This document shows, one piece after another, positions 8,404-16,590 of a DNA stretch of 64,000 nt. The position numbers and the translations under genes were made by a program. How positions within the stretch are numbered: the stretch's first letter is position 1; each line of letters opens with the position of its first letter. The DNA comes from Rhizobacter sp964253025 (lineage in GTDB: Bacteria; Pseudomonadota; Gammaproteobacteria; Burkholderiales; Burkholderiaceae_C): contig NZ_CAXUQC020000001.1 in NCBI RefSeq assembly GCF_964253025.1, forward strand, positions 3,968,001-4,032,000. Direction: 5' to 3'. The notes beneath the pieces were generated by a model. It was not told the DNA's origin, searched no databases, and was given only the letters and a program-made list of their open reading frames with translations.

Positions 8404-9345
8404 ATGGACATCACCATTCAAAACTTCGAGAACGACCTGATCAAAGCCTCGCTCGAGCAGCCGGTGCTGCTCGACATCTGGGCGCCGTGGTGCGGCCCGT
8501 GCAAGGCACTGACGCCGGTGCTCGAGGCGCTGGAGGTGGCCTACGCCGGACGCTTCAAGCTCGCCAAGCTCAACGCCGATGAACAGCCGGAGATCTCGGG
8601 CCAGCTCTCCCAGATGTTCGGAGTGCGCAGCATTCCCTTCTGCGTGCTGTTCAAGGGCGGCCAGCCGGTGGACGGCTTCGTGGGGGCGCTGCCGGAATCG
8701 AAGCTGCGCGAGTTCCTCGACAAGCACGTGCCGAGCGCCGAGGAAGCCGAAGCCAGCGAAGAGGCCGAGCTTGCCGACGAGCTGCTGGCCGAGGGCGACG
8801 CCGAGCATGCCCTCGAGCGGCTGCAGGAAGCCGTCGCCATCGACCCCGCCAACGATGGCATCCGCTACGACTACCTTCGCGCCCTGCTCACCACCGGCCG
8901 CACGGTCGAGGCGCGCCGCGCATTCGAGCCGGTTGCCAGCAAGGTGCTGCTCGACGCCCGCCTGGCCGCGGCCGGCCACTGGATCGACGCGCAGGAGAAG
9001 GCGGCCTCCGCCCGCACCCCTGACGCCCTCGCGGCGGCCATTGCCGCCAACAAGCGCGACTTCGACGCCCGCTTCGAACTGGCCCAGGTTCACTTCGCCG
9101 CGCAGCGTTTCACCGAAGCGATGGACGAGCTGCTCGAGATCCTGATGCGCGACAAGGCTTGGAACGACGAACTCGCCCGCAAGGCCTACGTCGCCATCCT
9201 CGAGTTGATGAGCAAGCCGGCACCGGCCGCGAAGGCCGATGCCGCACCAAAGGGCGCGGTGGAGGTGGCGGGGAAGGTGAACACCGCCCCGGCCGATCCC
9301 GTCGTTGACCAGTACCGCCGCCGGCTCAGCATGACGCTGTTCTGA
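8404..9345 (+). CDS. cnoX: Thioredoxin-TPR co-chaperone CnoX (YbbN)
   Basis: A thioredoxin domain (about 1-108) is followed by a TPR-like helical domain (about 115-290), the CnoX/YbbN layout. Family members hold unfolded clients during oxidative (HOCl) stress and pass them to DnaK or GroEL. The active-site tetrad is C30-G-P-C33, so a canonical dithiol centre is present; the E. coli protein lacks it. The TPR part is Ala/Glu-rich and ends with an acidic-to-neutral tail before QYRRRLSMTLF. It is transcribed alone, divergently from purE, and a large hairpin follows its stop. Confidence 0.92.
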   Translation: MDITIQNFENDLIKASLEQPVLLDIWAPWCGPCKALTPVLEALEVAYAGRFKLAKLNADEQPEISGQLSQMFGVRSIPFCVLFKGGQPVDGFVGALPESKLREFLDKHVPSAEEAEASEEAELADELLAEGDAEHALERLQEAVAIDPANDGIRYDYLRALLTTGRTVEARRAFEPVASKVLLDARLAAAGHWIDAQEKAASARTPDALAAAIAANKRDFDARFELAQVHFAAQRFTEAMDELLEILMRDKAWNDELARKAYVAILELMSKPAPAAKADAAPKGAVEVAGKVNTAPADPVVDQYRRRLSMTLF

Positions 9346-9351
9346 ACCAGG

Positions 9352-9393
9352 GGCGGCATTGGGGGCTCTGCTCGACGCCCCCGGCATGCCGCC
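9352..9393. terminator. Two-tier hairpin between cnoX and the convergent peptidase gene
   Basis: GGCGGCAT (9352-9359) pairs with ATGCCGCC (9386-9393), and inside it GGGGGC (9361-9366) pairs with GCCCCC (9377-9382). It begins 7 bp after the cnoX stop and ends 34 bp before the stop of the convergent M20 gene. No T-run follows on either strand, so termination is inferred from position and stability. Confidence 0.45.
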
Positions 9394-9426
9394 GCCTCAC
9401 ATTGGACCGCCCCCGAGGGGCAGCCG

Positions 9427-11151
9427 CTACTTCGCGGTCTTGCTGGCGATCTCGTCCAGCATGATCTGGTTGAGGATGCGGGCGCCGAGCTGAAGGTCTT
9501 CGATCGGCGCGCCTTCGTCCAGGCCGTGGTAGTTGATCGGTGGGCCGAACGACACGGTGAAGAGCGGGCCGGCCGCGACCAGATTGACCTGGCCCTTCGC
9601 GTCGGTGCCCCCGCCAATGGCCGCCAACGGCATCGGCGAGCCCACCGCCCGCTCGTATGCGCCACTGATCCGTTGGAACAACGGGCTCTGCGGGTCGCGC
9701 ACATCCGGTGCGGCCGCGTTCGCCGTCGCCACCGTGACGGCGTCACCCGGACTGACTTGCTGGAAGCGGGATACCAGTTGGCCAAAGACATCGGGGAAGA
9801 TGCTGGTGCCGGGCAACAGCCCCTCGGTCTTGCCGTCCCATGCAACGGCGTGATGGCCGAGGGCGTAGCGGATGTCGATCCCGAGCGTGACGGCCTGCGG
9901 GCCGGTGGTGACGCGCGTCAGCGCGTAGCTGGTCCCGTTGCCCTGCTGGAAGACCTGGTCGTGGCGTTCGAGAAGGTCGGGATGCTTCTCGCCGAAGACT
10001 GTCGTGCCCCAGCCCCAGGTCATGAACTGCAGCATCCGTCCGACCCCGTTCGGAACGAAGGTGCCGTCGTCCACCTTGTGGGCAAGGAAGTTGGCGAGCG
10101 AGATGACCGGGTTCGCCCCGCTCGCGCGGTTCTGTTCGGGCACCGACCCGTGTTGCGCACCGAGCACCTTCGTTGTCAGGATCACCACCTTGCCGTCGCG
10201 CGTGACCTCCAGCGGCGCGCGCCGGTATTGCGGGTCGTCGAAGCCGTGTTGCTGGTAGAGCTGGGCAACGCCCGCCGCCAGTGCGTCGAGGGCGGCGACA
10301 TCGCTGCCGTTGATGCGCGCAGTCACCGTGTCCGGGATCTGGTTGGTCGCTCCCGGGCCGCTGTTGAAGGCCTCGATGTAGAGGCCGCTGCTCGGCACCG
10401 GGCCCAGCGGAACGGAGAAGACCGGCCGCTCGATGCCCTTCTCCGCGCGCACCGTCCAGACCGCGTCGAACACGAGGCCGAAGTCGGGCGCACCGACCTC
10501 CTCGAAGTAGTACGCGGTCGAGACGTCGGTCTCCTCGGAGGTGTCGAAGATCAGTTCAATCGTCATCCCGTCGAGTGCGTTGGTGCCGTCGTAGAGCTTC
10601 GCCAGCGACCGCATGACGATCATGCCGAGGATGCCAGGGCCCTTGTCATCCACCGCCCCTCGGCCCACCAGGAAGGGCTGGGGCTTGCCGCGGTAGTCGC
10701 GGGTCTCGACACGCGGCTCGAACGGCCGCCAGTCGGCATTGCCCGGTGGCACCGTGTCGAGGTGTGCCAGGATCGCAATGCGCTTCGGGCCGTTGCCCAG
10801 CCGGAACCCGAACACCCATTGCGTCTGAGTCGGCCCTGCCCGGCGCCACTCGAACGGCTCGAGCTTCAGCGTGCGCTGCTCGCGGTTGAACTCCTCCGCC
10901 AGCCCCAGCAGGTAGTCGCGCGCGCTCGCCATGTTCTCGACCATCCGCTGCTCGCTCTGCGGATCGTCCGAGCGGTAGGTCTGCAGCTTGACGAGCTCGC
11001 TGGCCTCGGGAACGAATCGCTCCGCGAGCATCCGTTCCAGGTACGGGCGGTTGTCATCGCCGTCCGAACTGCCGCAGCCGGCCAACAAGACAAGGGCCGC
11101 GACAGCCAATCGAGCGTGATGCACAAGGTCGCGTTTCATGCAGCTGAGCAT
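9427..11151 (-). CDS. M20-family (PepV-like) metallopeptidase lipoprotein
   Basis: A zinc-dependent exo/dipeptidase-like enzyme carrying a lipoprotein signal (LLAGC, C26), so it should be anchored outside the cytoplasmic membrane. This is unusual for M20 enzymes. The two-metal site is intact: H130 and D132 in HLD, D168 in VDDKG, catalytic pair E206-E207, D229, and H542 near the end in YHG. The EKG that follows D229 resembles PepV/carnosinase-type enzymes. The start at 11151 follows a GGAGG by 11 nt; an ATG four codons later (11139) also opens into the signal peptide. Substrate is unknown. It stands alone between convergent cnoX and the elaA gene. Confidence 0.87.
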   Translation of the reverse strand: MLSCMKRDLVHHARLAVAALVLLAGCGSSDGDDNRPYLERMLAERFVPEASELVKLQTYRSDDPQSEQRMVENMASARDYLLGLAEEFNREQRTLKLEPFEWRRAGPTQTQWVFGFRLGNGPKRIAILAHLDTVPPGNADWRPFEPRVETRDYRGKPQPFLVGRGAVDDKGPGILGMIVMRSLAKLYDGTNALDGMTIELIFDTSEETDVSTAYYFEEVGAPDFGLVFDAVWTVRAEKGIERPVFSVPLGPVPSSGLYIEAFNSGPGATNQIPDTVTARINGSDVAALDALAAGVAQLYQQHGFDDPQYRRAPLEVTRDGKVVILTTKVLGAQHGSVPEQNRASGANPVISLANFLAHKVDDGTFVPNGVGRMLQFMTWGWGTTVFGEKHPDLLERHDQVFQQGNGTSYALTRVTTGPQAVTLGIDIRYALGHHAVAWDGKTEGLLPGTSIFPDVFGQLVSRFQQVSPGDAVTVATANAAAPDVRDPQSPLFQRISGAYERAVGSPMPLAAIGGGTDAKGQVNLVAAGPLFTVSFGPPINYHGLDEGAPIEDLQLGARILNQIMLDEIASKTAK

Positions 11152-11363
11152 TGACACAGTTACCTCCGCCGTTTGATTTCGGGGAGATGATTGTGGAGGT
11201 TTCGGGGACCGCGGTCGAGGCCAATCGATCATTGGTCCACACCGCCGCCTCCGCCTGTCCAGGATGCGCTCTTCTCGCGGTGATGCGACGGCCTGCACCG
11301 GTTCCGCGTGCTGCTCGGCTGCCGCAGCCGGGCGCGCCGATGCAGCGCGGCAGACCGCGCGCC

Positions 11364-11834
11364 CTAGGCGCGCAGCATGTCGATGTGCGGAATGCCGTCC
11401 TCGACGTATTCGTCCGAACATGCGACGAAACCGAAGCGGCCGTAGAAGCGCTGGAGGTGGCTCTGCGCACCGATGCGAATGGCCTGCGGCCCGAAGCTGC
11501 GTTCACAAGCCTCGATGCTGCGGGCCACGAGCAGCCCTCCGGCACCGATCGATCGGTAGCGAGGTGCGGTGACGACGCGACCGATGCTCGCCTCGTCGAA
11601 CGACACACCGGGCGCAAGCACCCGCGCGTAGGCGACCAGGTGATCGCCGTCCATGGCCCACACGTGATGGGCCCGGGCGTCCTTGCCGTCGACGTCGCCG
11701 TAGACGCACTGCTGTTCGACGACGAAGACCTCCGAGCGGAGGCGCAGGATCGCATACAGCGTGGCGGCGTCGAGTTCGTCGAACCGCTGGTGGTGCCAGA
11801 TCAGGTCCGGGGCGGCATGGCGCGAAGAAGTCAT
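11364..11834 (-). CDS. elaA: ElaA-type GNAT acetyltransferase
   Basis: A 156-aa GNAT protein of the ElaA family, whose substrates are not known. Diagnostic blocks are the N-terminal LRSEVFVVEQQCVYGDVDG, then AYARVL, GRVV and the acetyl-CoA loop RSIGAGGLL, then the IRIGAQSHLQRFYGRFGF end. The ATG at 11834 is chosen because the family starts with a short basic leader. The open frame continues upstream to 12443, but that stretch is arginine/proline-rich shadow opposite the TPR gene. The TPR gene ends 175 bp upstream on the same strand. Confidence 0.9.
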   Translation of the reverse strand: MTSSRHAAPDLIWHHQRFDELDAATLYAILRLRSEVFVVEQQCVYGDVDGKDARAHHVWAMDGDHLVAYARVLAPGVSFDEASIGRVVTAPRYRSIGAGGLLVARSIEACERSFGPQAIRIGAQSHLQRFYGRFGFVACSDEYVEDGIPHIDMLRA

Positions 11835-12009
11835 GGTCGGTCGGGGGCCGGGGAGGAAGGGACGAGACGGCAAGACGGTCGCTGGCGCTGCGCGGCGATG
11901 CACGAATCGGGGGCGGGTCGAGGGACGCTTGCGCAGGTCACCGGATCGGGGCGGCCTGGAGAAACAATCGTCGGCGTGGCTGAATGGCCACGGGCACCGC
12001 GACCCGGCC

Positions 12010-13116
12010 TCAAGGGGGCAAGCTGGCGACGAGGCGGTCGAGGGCGGTGACGACCGCGGTCTGGTCCCGCTCGTGCGCGGTCCAGTCCTGCGCCGCGCGG
12101 CGTGCGTGACGCTCGGCCTTCTCGGCCTCGCCCAGTTCGGTGAACACGCGGGCCAGTCGGCTGTGCGCCGCGGCCCGGTCGTCGAGGTCGCTCTCCTGGT
12201 CGACCACCTGCGAGGCCGCCGTGGCGTCCTGCATGGCACGGCGCGGTTCCCCCAGCTGCAGGCGACAGCAGGCCATGTCGGCGCGAAGGCTTGCCTGCAT
12301 GCGCGCCAGGCCCTGAACCATGGCGTGGGACATGTGCTGCTCGTACAGCACCAGGGCGTCGGCCGGCCGGCCTTGCAGCGAGAGAATCTGGGCGCGCAGG
12401 ATGGGCACGAGCGCATCCAGTGACGCCGTGCCCACCAGCACATCGAAGTTGCCGGTGGACTCCGCGCCCATCAGCACCTGCGGGGCGACGGCGGCCTCGC
12501 CGGGCGCGCGGGTCAGCACCTGCTGGCGGGCATGGTTGGCGTGCAGCCAGGCCATGTTGTGCATCAGCGCGCTGAGCGTGGCTTCGTCGCCATCGGCATT
12601 GCCGTGCTGCCGCACCTGCCCATACCAAGGTTGCGCCAGGTCGAAGCGCCCCCCGAAGTGATAGGCCTGGGCAATGACCAGGCTGGCACGCGATCTCGTG
12701 CCGTGATCCGTCGGAGACGACAGCGTGAGCGCCTCGCCGACATGGCGAACCATCGCCTCGAAGTCGTACTGGGTGTAGTCCATGTGGGCCAACCAGGCGG
12801 CGGCCAGCGCATGGAGCTTCATGTCGCGCGCAGCGCCGCTCAGCGCGTAGGCGCGGCGCATGCGGTCATGGGCCGCGGGGGCCAGGTCGCTGAAGTGGCT
12901 CAGCAGTCCTTCACCCAGGCTGAGCCATGCGCTCATCACCGCGTGTGGATGGGCGGCGTACTGCATGTGCAGGGACGACAGCACCTGGCGCGCTTCGTCG
13001 AGGTGGCCCTGACGGGCCAGGAAACCGGCGCGTTCGGCGCGCAGGCAGTCGGCCTTCAGCGGATGCTTCGCCGCGGCGATCTCCGCGTCAAGCCGGCTGA
13101 GCAGGCGCGAGGACAT
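12010..13116 (-). CDS. TPR-like helical repeat protein, function unknown
   Basis: A 368-residue soluble protein made of helical hairpins. Repeats with spaced Ala, Leu, Gly and Tyr (for example ERAGFLARQGHLDEARQVL at 28-46 and LARVFTELGEAEKAERHAR near 325-343) look like divergent tetratricopeptide units. No catalytic motif, signal peptide or membrane span is seen. Such proteins act as scaffolds or as sensor domains of regulators, but no DNA-binding domain is present. It begins 3 bp after the purC stop, so it is probably transcribed with purC, although a role in purine synthesis is not suggested by sequence. Confidence 0.75.
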   Translation of the reverse strand: MSSRLLSRLDAEIAAAKHPLKADCLRAERAGFLARQGHLDEARQVLSSLHMQYAAHPHAVMSAWLSLGEGLLSHFSDLAPAAHDRMRRAYALSGAARDMKLHALAAAWLAHMDYTQYDFEAMVRHVGEALTLSSPTDHGTRSRASLVIAQAYHFGGRFDLAQPWYGQVRQHGNADGDEATLSALMHNMAWLHANHARQQVLTRAPGEAAVAPQVLMGAESTGNFDVLVGTASLDALVPILRAQILSLQGRPADALVLYEQHMSHAMVQGLARMQASLRADMACCRLQLGEPRRAMQDATAASQVVDQESDLDDRAAAHSRLARVFTELGEAEKAERHARRAAQDWTAHERDQTAVVTALDRLVASLPP

Positions 13117-13119
13117 GGC

Positions 13120-14028
13120 TCAGGCCGTCAGGCGTTGCAGCGCTTCGCGGTACTTGGCCGCCGTGTTGGCGACCACCTCGGCCGGCAGCGAGGGCGCGGG
13201 CGCCTTCTTGTTCCAGGGCTGGCCGTTCACCTGGGCCTGCTCGAGCCAGTCGCGCACGAACTGCTTGTCGTAGCTGGGCGGGTTGCGTCCGGCCGCGAAC
13301 GCGGCCTCGTAGCCCTCGACCGGCCAGAAGCGCGAGGAGTCGGGCGTGAGCACCTCGTCCATCAGGGTAAGCGTGCCATCGGCATCGAGGCCGAACTCGA
13401 ACTTGGTGTCGGCGATGATGATGCCCTTGGCCAGGGCGATCTCGGCCGCGGCCTTGTAGAGGCGGATGGAGACATCGCGAACCTGGTTGGCGAGGTCGGC
13501 GCCGATGATCTCGACCATGCGGTCGATGGAGATGTTCTCGTCGTGATCGCCGATCTCCGCCTTCGTGGCTGGCGTGAAGATGGGCTCCGGCAACCGGCTT
13601 GCGTTCCTCAGACCGGCCGGCAGCTTCACGCCGCAGACCTGTTGCGCCGCCTGGTACTCCGCCCAGCCGCTGCCTGCAAGGTAACCGCGAACAACCGCCT
13701 CGACCGGCAGCGGCTTGAGCCGCTTGACCAGCATGGAACGGCCTTCGACCTGTGCCCGTTCGTCGGCCGTCACCACCGACACCGGCTCTTCACCGGTGAG
13801 GTGGTTCGGCACGATGCCGCCGAGCCGATCGAACCAGAAGAGCGCCATCTGCGTGAGCAGCGCGCCCTTGCCCGGGATGGGCTCGCCCATGACGACGTCG
13901 AAGGCACTGAGGCGATCGGTCGCGACCATGAGCAACCGGTCGTCACCGACCGCATAGTTGTCACGCACCTTGCCCTTGGCCAGCAGGGGCAGGGAGCGAA
14001 TGGTCGATTGGAGCAGTGCGGCAGTCAT
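13120..14028 (-). CDS. purC: SAICAR synthetase PurC
   Basis: Joins CAIR and aspartate with ATP to form SAICAR, the step after PurE. The 302-aa protein has GKVRDNY (19-25), ATDRLSAFD (36-44), the EAVVRGYLAGSGW block and IGDHDENIS. Its length is that of the longer PurC class. The start at 14028 is the conserved short leader; a longer open frame to 14181 is arginine/cysteine-rich and unlike the family. It probably forms a unit with the TPR gene 3 bp downstream. purE-purK lie 4.8 kb further on, beyond unrelated genes. Confidence 0.96.
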   Translation of the reverse strand: MTAALLQSTIRSLPLLAKGKVRDNYAVGDDRLLMVATDRLSAFDVVMGEPIPGKGALLTQMALFWFDRLGGIVPNHLTGEEPVSVVTADERAQVEGRSMLVKRLKPLPVEAVVRGYLAGSGWAEYQAAQQVCGVKLPAGLRNASRLPEPIFTPATKAEIGDHDENISIDRMVEIIGADLANQVRDVSIRLYKAAAEIALAKGIIIADTKFEFGLDADGTLTLMDEVLTPDSSRFWPVEGYEAAFAAGRNPPSYDKQFVRDWLEQAQVNGQPWNKKAPAPSLPAEVVANTAAKYREALQRLTA

Positions 14029-14179
14029 GACCCGAGGCTTCAGATACAAGGAGTAAGGACCGCATTCTAAGGCGCAGGGCCACGCACTTCGATGGCAATG
14101 GCACGGCGAGGAACGGCGTTTGCTCGCCTGCGGCGGCCGCGACTCAAGGTGACTCGCCAACTCTCCGCACCGCAACGCC

Positions 14180-14803
14180 ATGGCTTCCGACGAACCGATG
14201 AACCGTCCCGCGCCCGGACCTTGCGTCTGGACGGTGGGTCACTCGACCCTGAGTGCCGACGACTTCATCGGCGGCCTGACGGCGCATGACATCGAACTGG
14301 TCGTCGACGTGCGCCGCTTTCGCGGCTCGCGGCGCCATCCGCAGTTCGGCGAAGAGGTGCTGGGGCGAAGCCTCCGTGAGGCCGGCATCGAGTACGTCGG
14401 GATCGATGCCCTCGGCGGCCGGCGACGTGTGCCGCCGGGCGACTTGCATTCAGGGTGGCGCAACACCTCGTTCCGTTCCTATGCGGCCTTCACCTGGACG
14501 GAAGAGTTCGCGGAAGGGCTGGCGCAGCTGCTGGACCTGGCATCGGGCCTGCGCACCGCGATGATGTGCTCGGAGGTCCTCTGGTGGCGCTGCCACCGGG
14601 CCCTCATCTCGGACGTGCTGTGCGTGCTGGGCCATGAGGTCCGCCACATCGCGGGGCCGGGCCGAACCACATTGCATCCCTACACCAGCCCGGCACGGCT
14701 GCTCGACGGGGAACTGGCTTACCCGAGCGAGGGTGGCACGCCGCTGCAGCACCGGCTGGATCGCCCTTCGAAAGCGGGCGCCTGCTGCCAACCGGTGCTT
14801 TGA
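14180..14803 (+). CDS. DUF488-family protein
   Basis: A small soluble protein of unknown biochemical role. Family marks are TVGHST (18-23), VDVRRF (42-47) and the strongly conserved CSEVLWWRCHR (130-140), whose cysteines and histidine suggest a metal or catalytic site. The 207-aa length is a little above the usual 150-190 aa, and the last 25 residues diverge. An alternative ATG six codons in (14198) gives a more typical start. It is divergent from purC and is the only gene on this strand between cnoX and the ATPase gene at 16591. Confidence 0.85.
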   Translation: MASDEPMNRPAPGPCVWTVGHSTLSADDFIGGLTAHDIELVVDVRRFRGSRRHPQFGEEVLGRSLREAGIEYVGIDALGGRRRVPPGDLHSGWRNTSFRSYAAFTWTEEFAEGLAQLLDLASGLRTAMMCSEVLWWRCHRALISDVLCVLGHEVRHIAGPGRTTLHPYTSPARLLDGELAYPSEGGTPLQHRLDRPSKAGACCQPVL

Positions 14804-14940
14804 GGACCGTTCGGCTGTCGCTTGGAGCGGCCTGAGGAATTGGCTCGGCGACGCTTCGCCTGATATCGGGACGTGCGATGGCGCAGCGAGGGACGGTGTC
14901 TTGGCGGCACGGCCGCGCCGGGTCTCGGCCCGGCAGCCGA

Positions 14941-14970
14941 AGCACTTTCTTGTTGCGACAAGAAAGTGCT
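14941..14970. repeat. Perfect extragenic palindrome
   Basis: AGCACTTTCTTGT (14941-14953) is repeated as its exact complement ACAAGAAAGTGCT (14958-14970) around a TGCG loop. The A/T-rich arms stand out against GC-rich surroundings. The following CAAAGAAACGCC continues a pattern (AAGAAAGT...CAAAGAAA) I associate with dispersed extragenic palindromes of beta- and gammaproteobacteria. A copy count in the genome would decide; only one copy was noticed in this window. Confidence 0.6.
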
Positions 14971-15186
14971 CAAAGAAACGCCTGAACACCAGCTTCAGCT
15001 TATTCGTATCGTTGGTAATGTGAAGGTCTTACGCGCGGTGAACGCCGAGGACTTGAACACGCCAGGACGTCTCTCCCCGCCTGCTTGATCAGAAGCTCTC
15101 GTGTTCGAGCGCTCGATCACCAACACCACCCCGCGCCGCGCCTTCGGCCCTCAAGGCCGTCGTGCGCCGAAGCGCCCCTCAAGCCA

Positions 15187-15217
15187 CCCGCTAGCCCGGG
15201 TTTCCCAGGCTAGCGGG
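15187..15217. terminator. Strong hairpin downstream of fba
   Basis: CCCGCTAGCC (15187-15196) pairs perfectly with GGCTAGCGGG (15208-15217), and inner GGG/CCC extend the stem past one mismatch to a TTT loop. It lies 45 bp after the fba stop on the minus strand. No U-run follows, so it may act with Rho or protect the mRNA 3' end. Confidence 0.5.
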
Positions 15218-15261
15218 GCCCCGCTTGTGAGGCAGGAACTAGAGGCACGTGGGGCCGTCGA

Positions 15262-16326
15262 TCAGACCACCTGCTGTGCGAGCTCGCCAGTGGCGTACTT
15301 CTCGGCGACCTGCACCAGCGTCAGCGGCTTGATCTTGGCGGCCTGGCCTTCGCAGTTGAACTCGACATAGCGCTGGCGGCAGATCGCCTTGGCGGCTTCG
15401 CGGGCGGGCTTGAGGTATTCGCGCGGGTCGAACTTCTCGGGATTCTCGGCGAAGAAGCGGCGGATGGCGGCGGTCATGGCCAGGCGCACGTCGGTGTCGA
15501 TGTTGATCTTGCGAACGCCGAACTTGATGGCTTCCTGGATCTCGCTGACCGGCACGCCGTAGGTTTCCTTCATGTTGCCGCCGAACTCGCGAATCACGGC
15601 GAGCAGGTCTTGCGGGACGCTGGAGGAGCCGTGCATCACCAGGTGGGTGTTGGGAATGCGGGCGTGGATTTCCTTGATGCGGTTGATGGCCAGGATGTCG
15701 CCCGTGGGCTTGCGGGTGAACTTGTAGGCGCCGTGGCTGGTGCCGATGGCGATGGCCAGCGCGTCGAGCTGGGTGCGCTTGACGAAGTCGGCGGCCTGCT
15801 CGGGGTCGGTCAGGAGCTGGTCCATCGTCATGGTGGCATCCGTGCCGTGGCCATCTTCCTTGTCGCCCTTCATGGTCTCGAGCGAGCCGAGGCAGCCGAG
15901 TTCGCCTTCGACCGTGACGCCGAGCTTGTGGGCCATGTCGACGACGCGGCGGGTCACGTCGACGTTGTAGTCGTAGCTGGCGATGGTCTTGCCGTCGGCC
16001 TGCAGCGACCCGTCCATCATGACCGAGCTGAAGCCGAGGTCGATGGCGCCCTTGCAGACGTCGGGGTTCTGGCCGTGGTCCTGGTGCATGACCAGGGGAA
16101 TGTGGGGGTAGCTCTCCACCGCGGCCTGGATCAGGTGCTTGATGAAGGGCTCGCCGGCGTACTTGCGGGCACCGGCGCTCGCCTGAAGGATGACGGGAGC
16201 GCCGACTTCATCGGCGGCCGACATCACGGCCTGCACTTGCTCGAGGTTGTTGACGTTGAAAGCCGGGATGCCGTAGCCGTGTTCAGCGGCGTGGTCCAGC
16301 AGTTGGCGCATGGAAACGAGAGGCAT
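15262..16326 (-). CDS. fba: Class II fructose-1,6-bisphosphate aldolase
   Basis: Zinc-dependent cleavage of fructose-1,6-bisphosphate to dihydroxyacetone phosphate and glyceraldehyde-3-phosphate in glycolysis, gluconeogenesis or the Calvin cycle. The 354 residues have the HQDHG metal block (81-85), FSSVMMDGS, VEGELGCLGS, and GTSHGAYKF, and match the longer Calvin-cycle subtype. No Calvin-cycle gene is seen near it. The ATG at 16326 is followed by the conserved MPLVSMRQLLDHA start. pgk and pyk lie upstream on the same strand but are separated by two plus-strand genes, so fba has its own promoter. Confidence 0.96.
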   Translation of the reverse strand: MPLVSMRQLLDHAAEHGYGIPAFNVNNLEQVQAVMSAADEVGAPVILQASAGARKYAGEPFIKHLIQAAVESYPHIPLVMHQDHGQNPDVCKGAIDLGFSSVMMDGSLQADGKTIASYDYNVDVTRRVVDMAHKLGVTVEGELGCLGSLETMKGDKEDGHGTDATMTMDQLLTDPEQAADFVKRTQLDALAIAIGTSHGAYKFTRKPTGDILAINRIKEIHARIPNTHLVMHGSSSVPQDLLAVIREFGGNMKETYGVPVSEIQEAIKFGVRKINIDTDVRLAMTAAIRRFFAENPEKFDPREYLKPAREAAKAICRQRYVEFNCEGQAAKIKPLTLVQVAEKYATGELAQQVV

Positions 16327-16357
16327 GGTGGTCGTCCAGAGAGTTAGAAACCTTGCG

Positions 16358-16376
16358 GTGCGCCCCCGGGGCGCAC
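16358..16376. repeat. GC-rich quasi-palindrome in the fba leader
   Basis: GTGCGCCCC and GGGGCGCAC flank a single C, 32 bp before the fba start. It would fold into a very stable hairpin in the fba 5' leader or could be a protein-binding site. Confidence 0.5.
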
Positions 16377-16425
16377 GACGAGCCGCTGGCTCTGCCCGAG
16401 GCAGGAACCGCGCCGTAATGTGGAG

Positions 16426-16431
16426 ATTTTA
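16426..16431 (-). promoter_or_regulatory. Possible -10 box for fba
   Basis: The minus strand reads TAAAAT, matching five of six bases of the sigma70 -10 box, about 100 bp before the fba start. A convincing -35 is not visible at the right distance. Confidence 0.3.
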
Positions 16432-16590
16432 ACGGCCTGTGCGGTGAAAACCCGGAGACAGGGCCGCTCGATCGGGGGGAAGCGCGGCCAGGCGGGTCAG
16501 ATCAGGCCGGCCAAAGGCGTGCTTTTCCGCTCGATGCCGGCCGGCCGAAGACTCGACACTGGAGCGGCCTTTACTGGAAGACGCCCTGCC

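Larger units (their letters stand above)
14804..15261. other. Gene-poor spacer between DUF488 and fba
   Basis: Short frames here have no family likeness or plausible ribosome binding site. The spacer holds a perfect 13-bp-arm palindrome (14941-14970) and a strong hairpin (15187-15217), both listed separately. Nothing resembling a tRNA or other RNA gene was recognised. Confidence 0.6.

Noticed and set aside
11364..12443. A 359-codon version of the ElaA gene running far upstream
   Set aside because: The first 200 codons overlap the TPR gene in another frame of the same strand and have shadow composition; the ATG at 11834 fits the family.
14804..15261. Possible small RNA or tRNA in the DUF488-fba spacer
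   Set aside because: A string like a T-loop (GTGTTCGAGC) occurs, but no acceptor stem or anticodon arm can be drawn around it.
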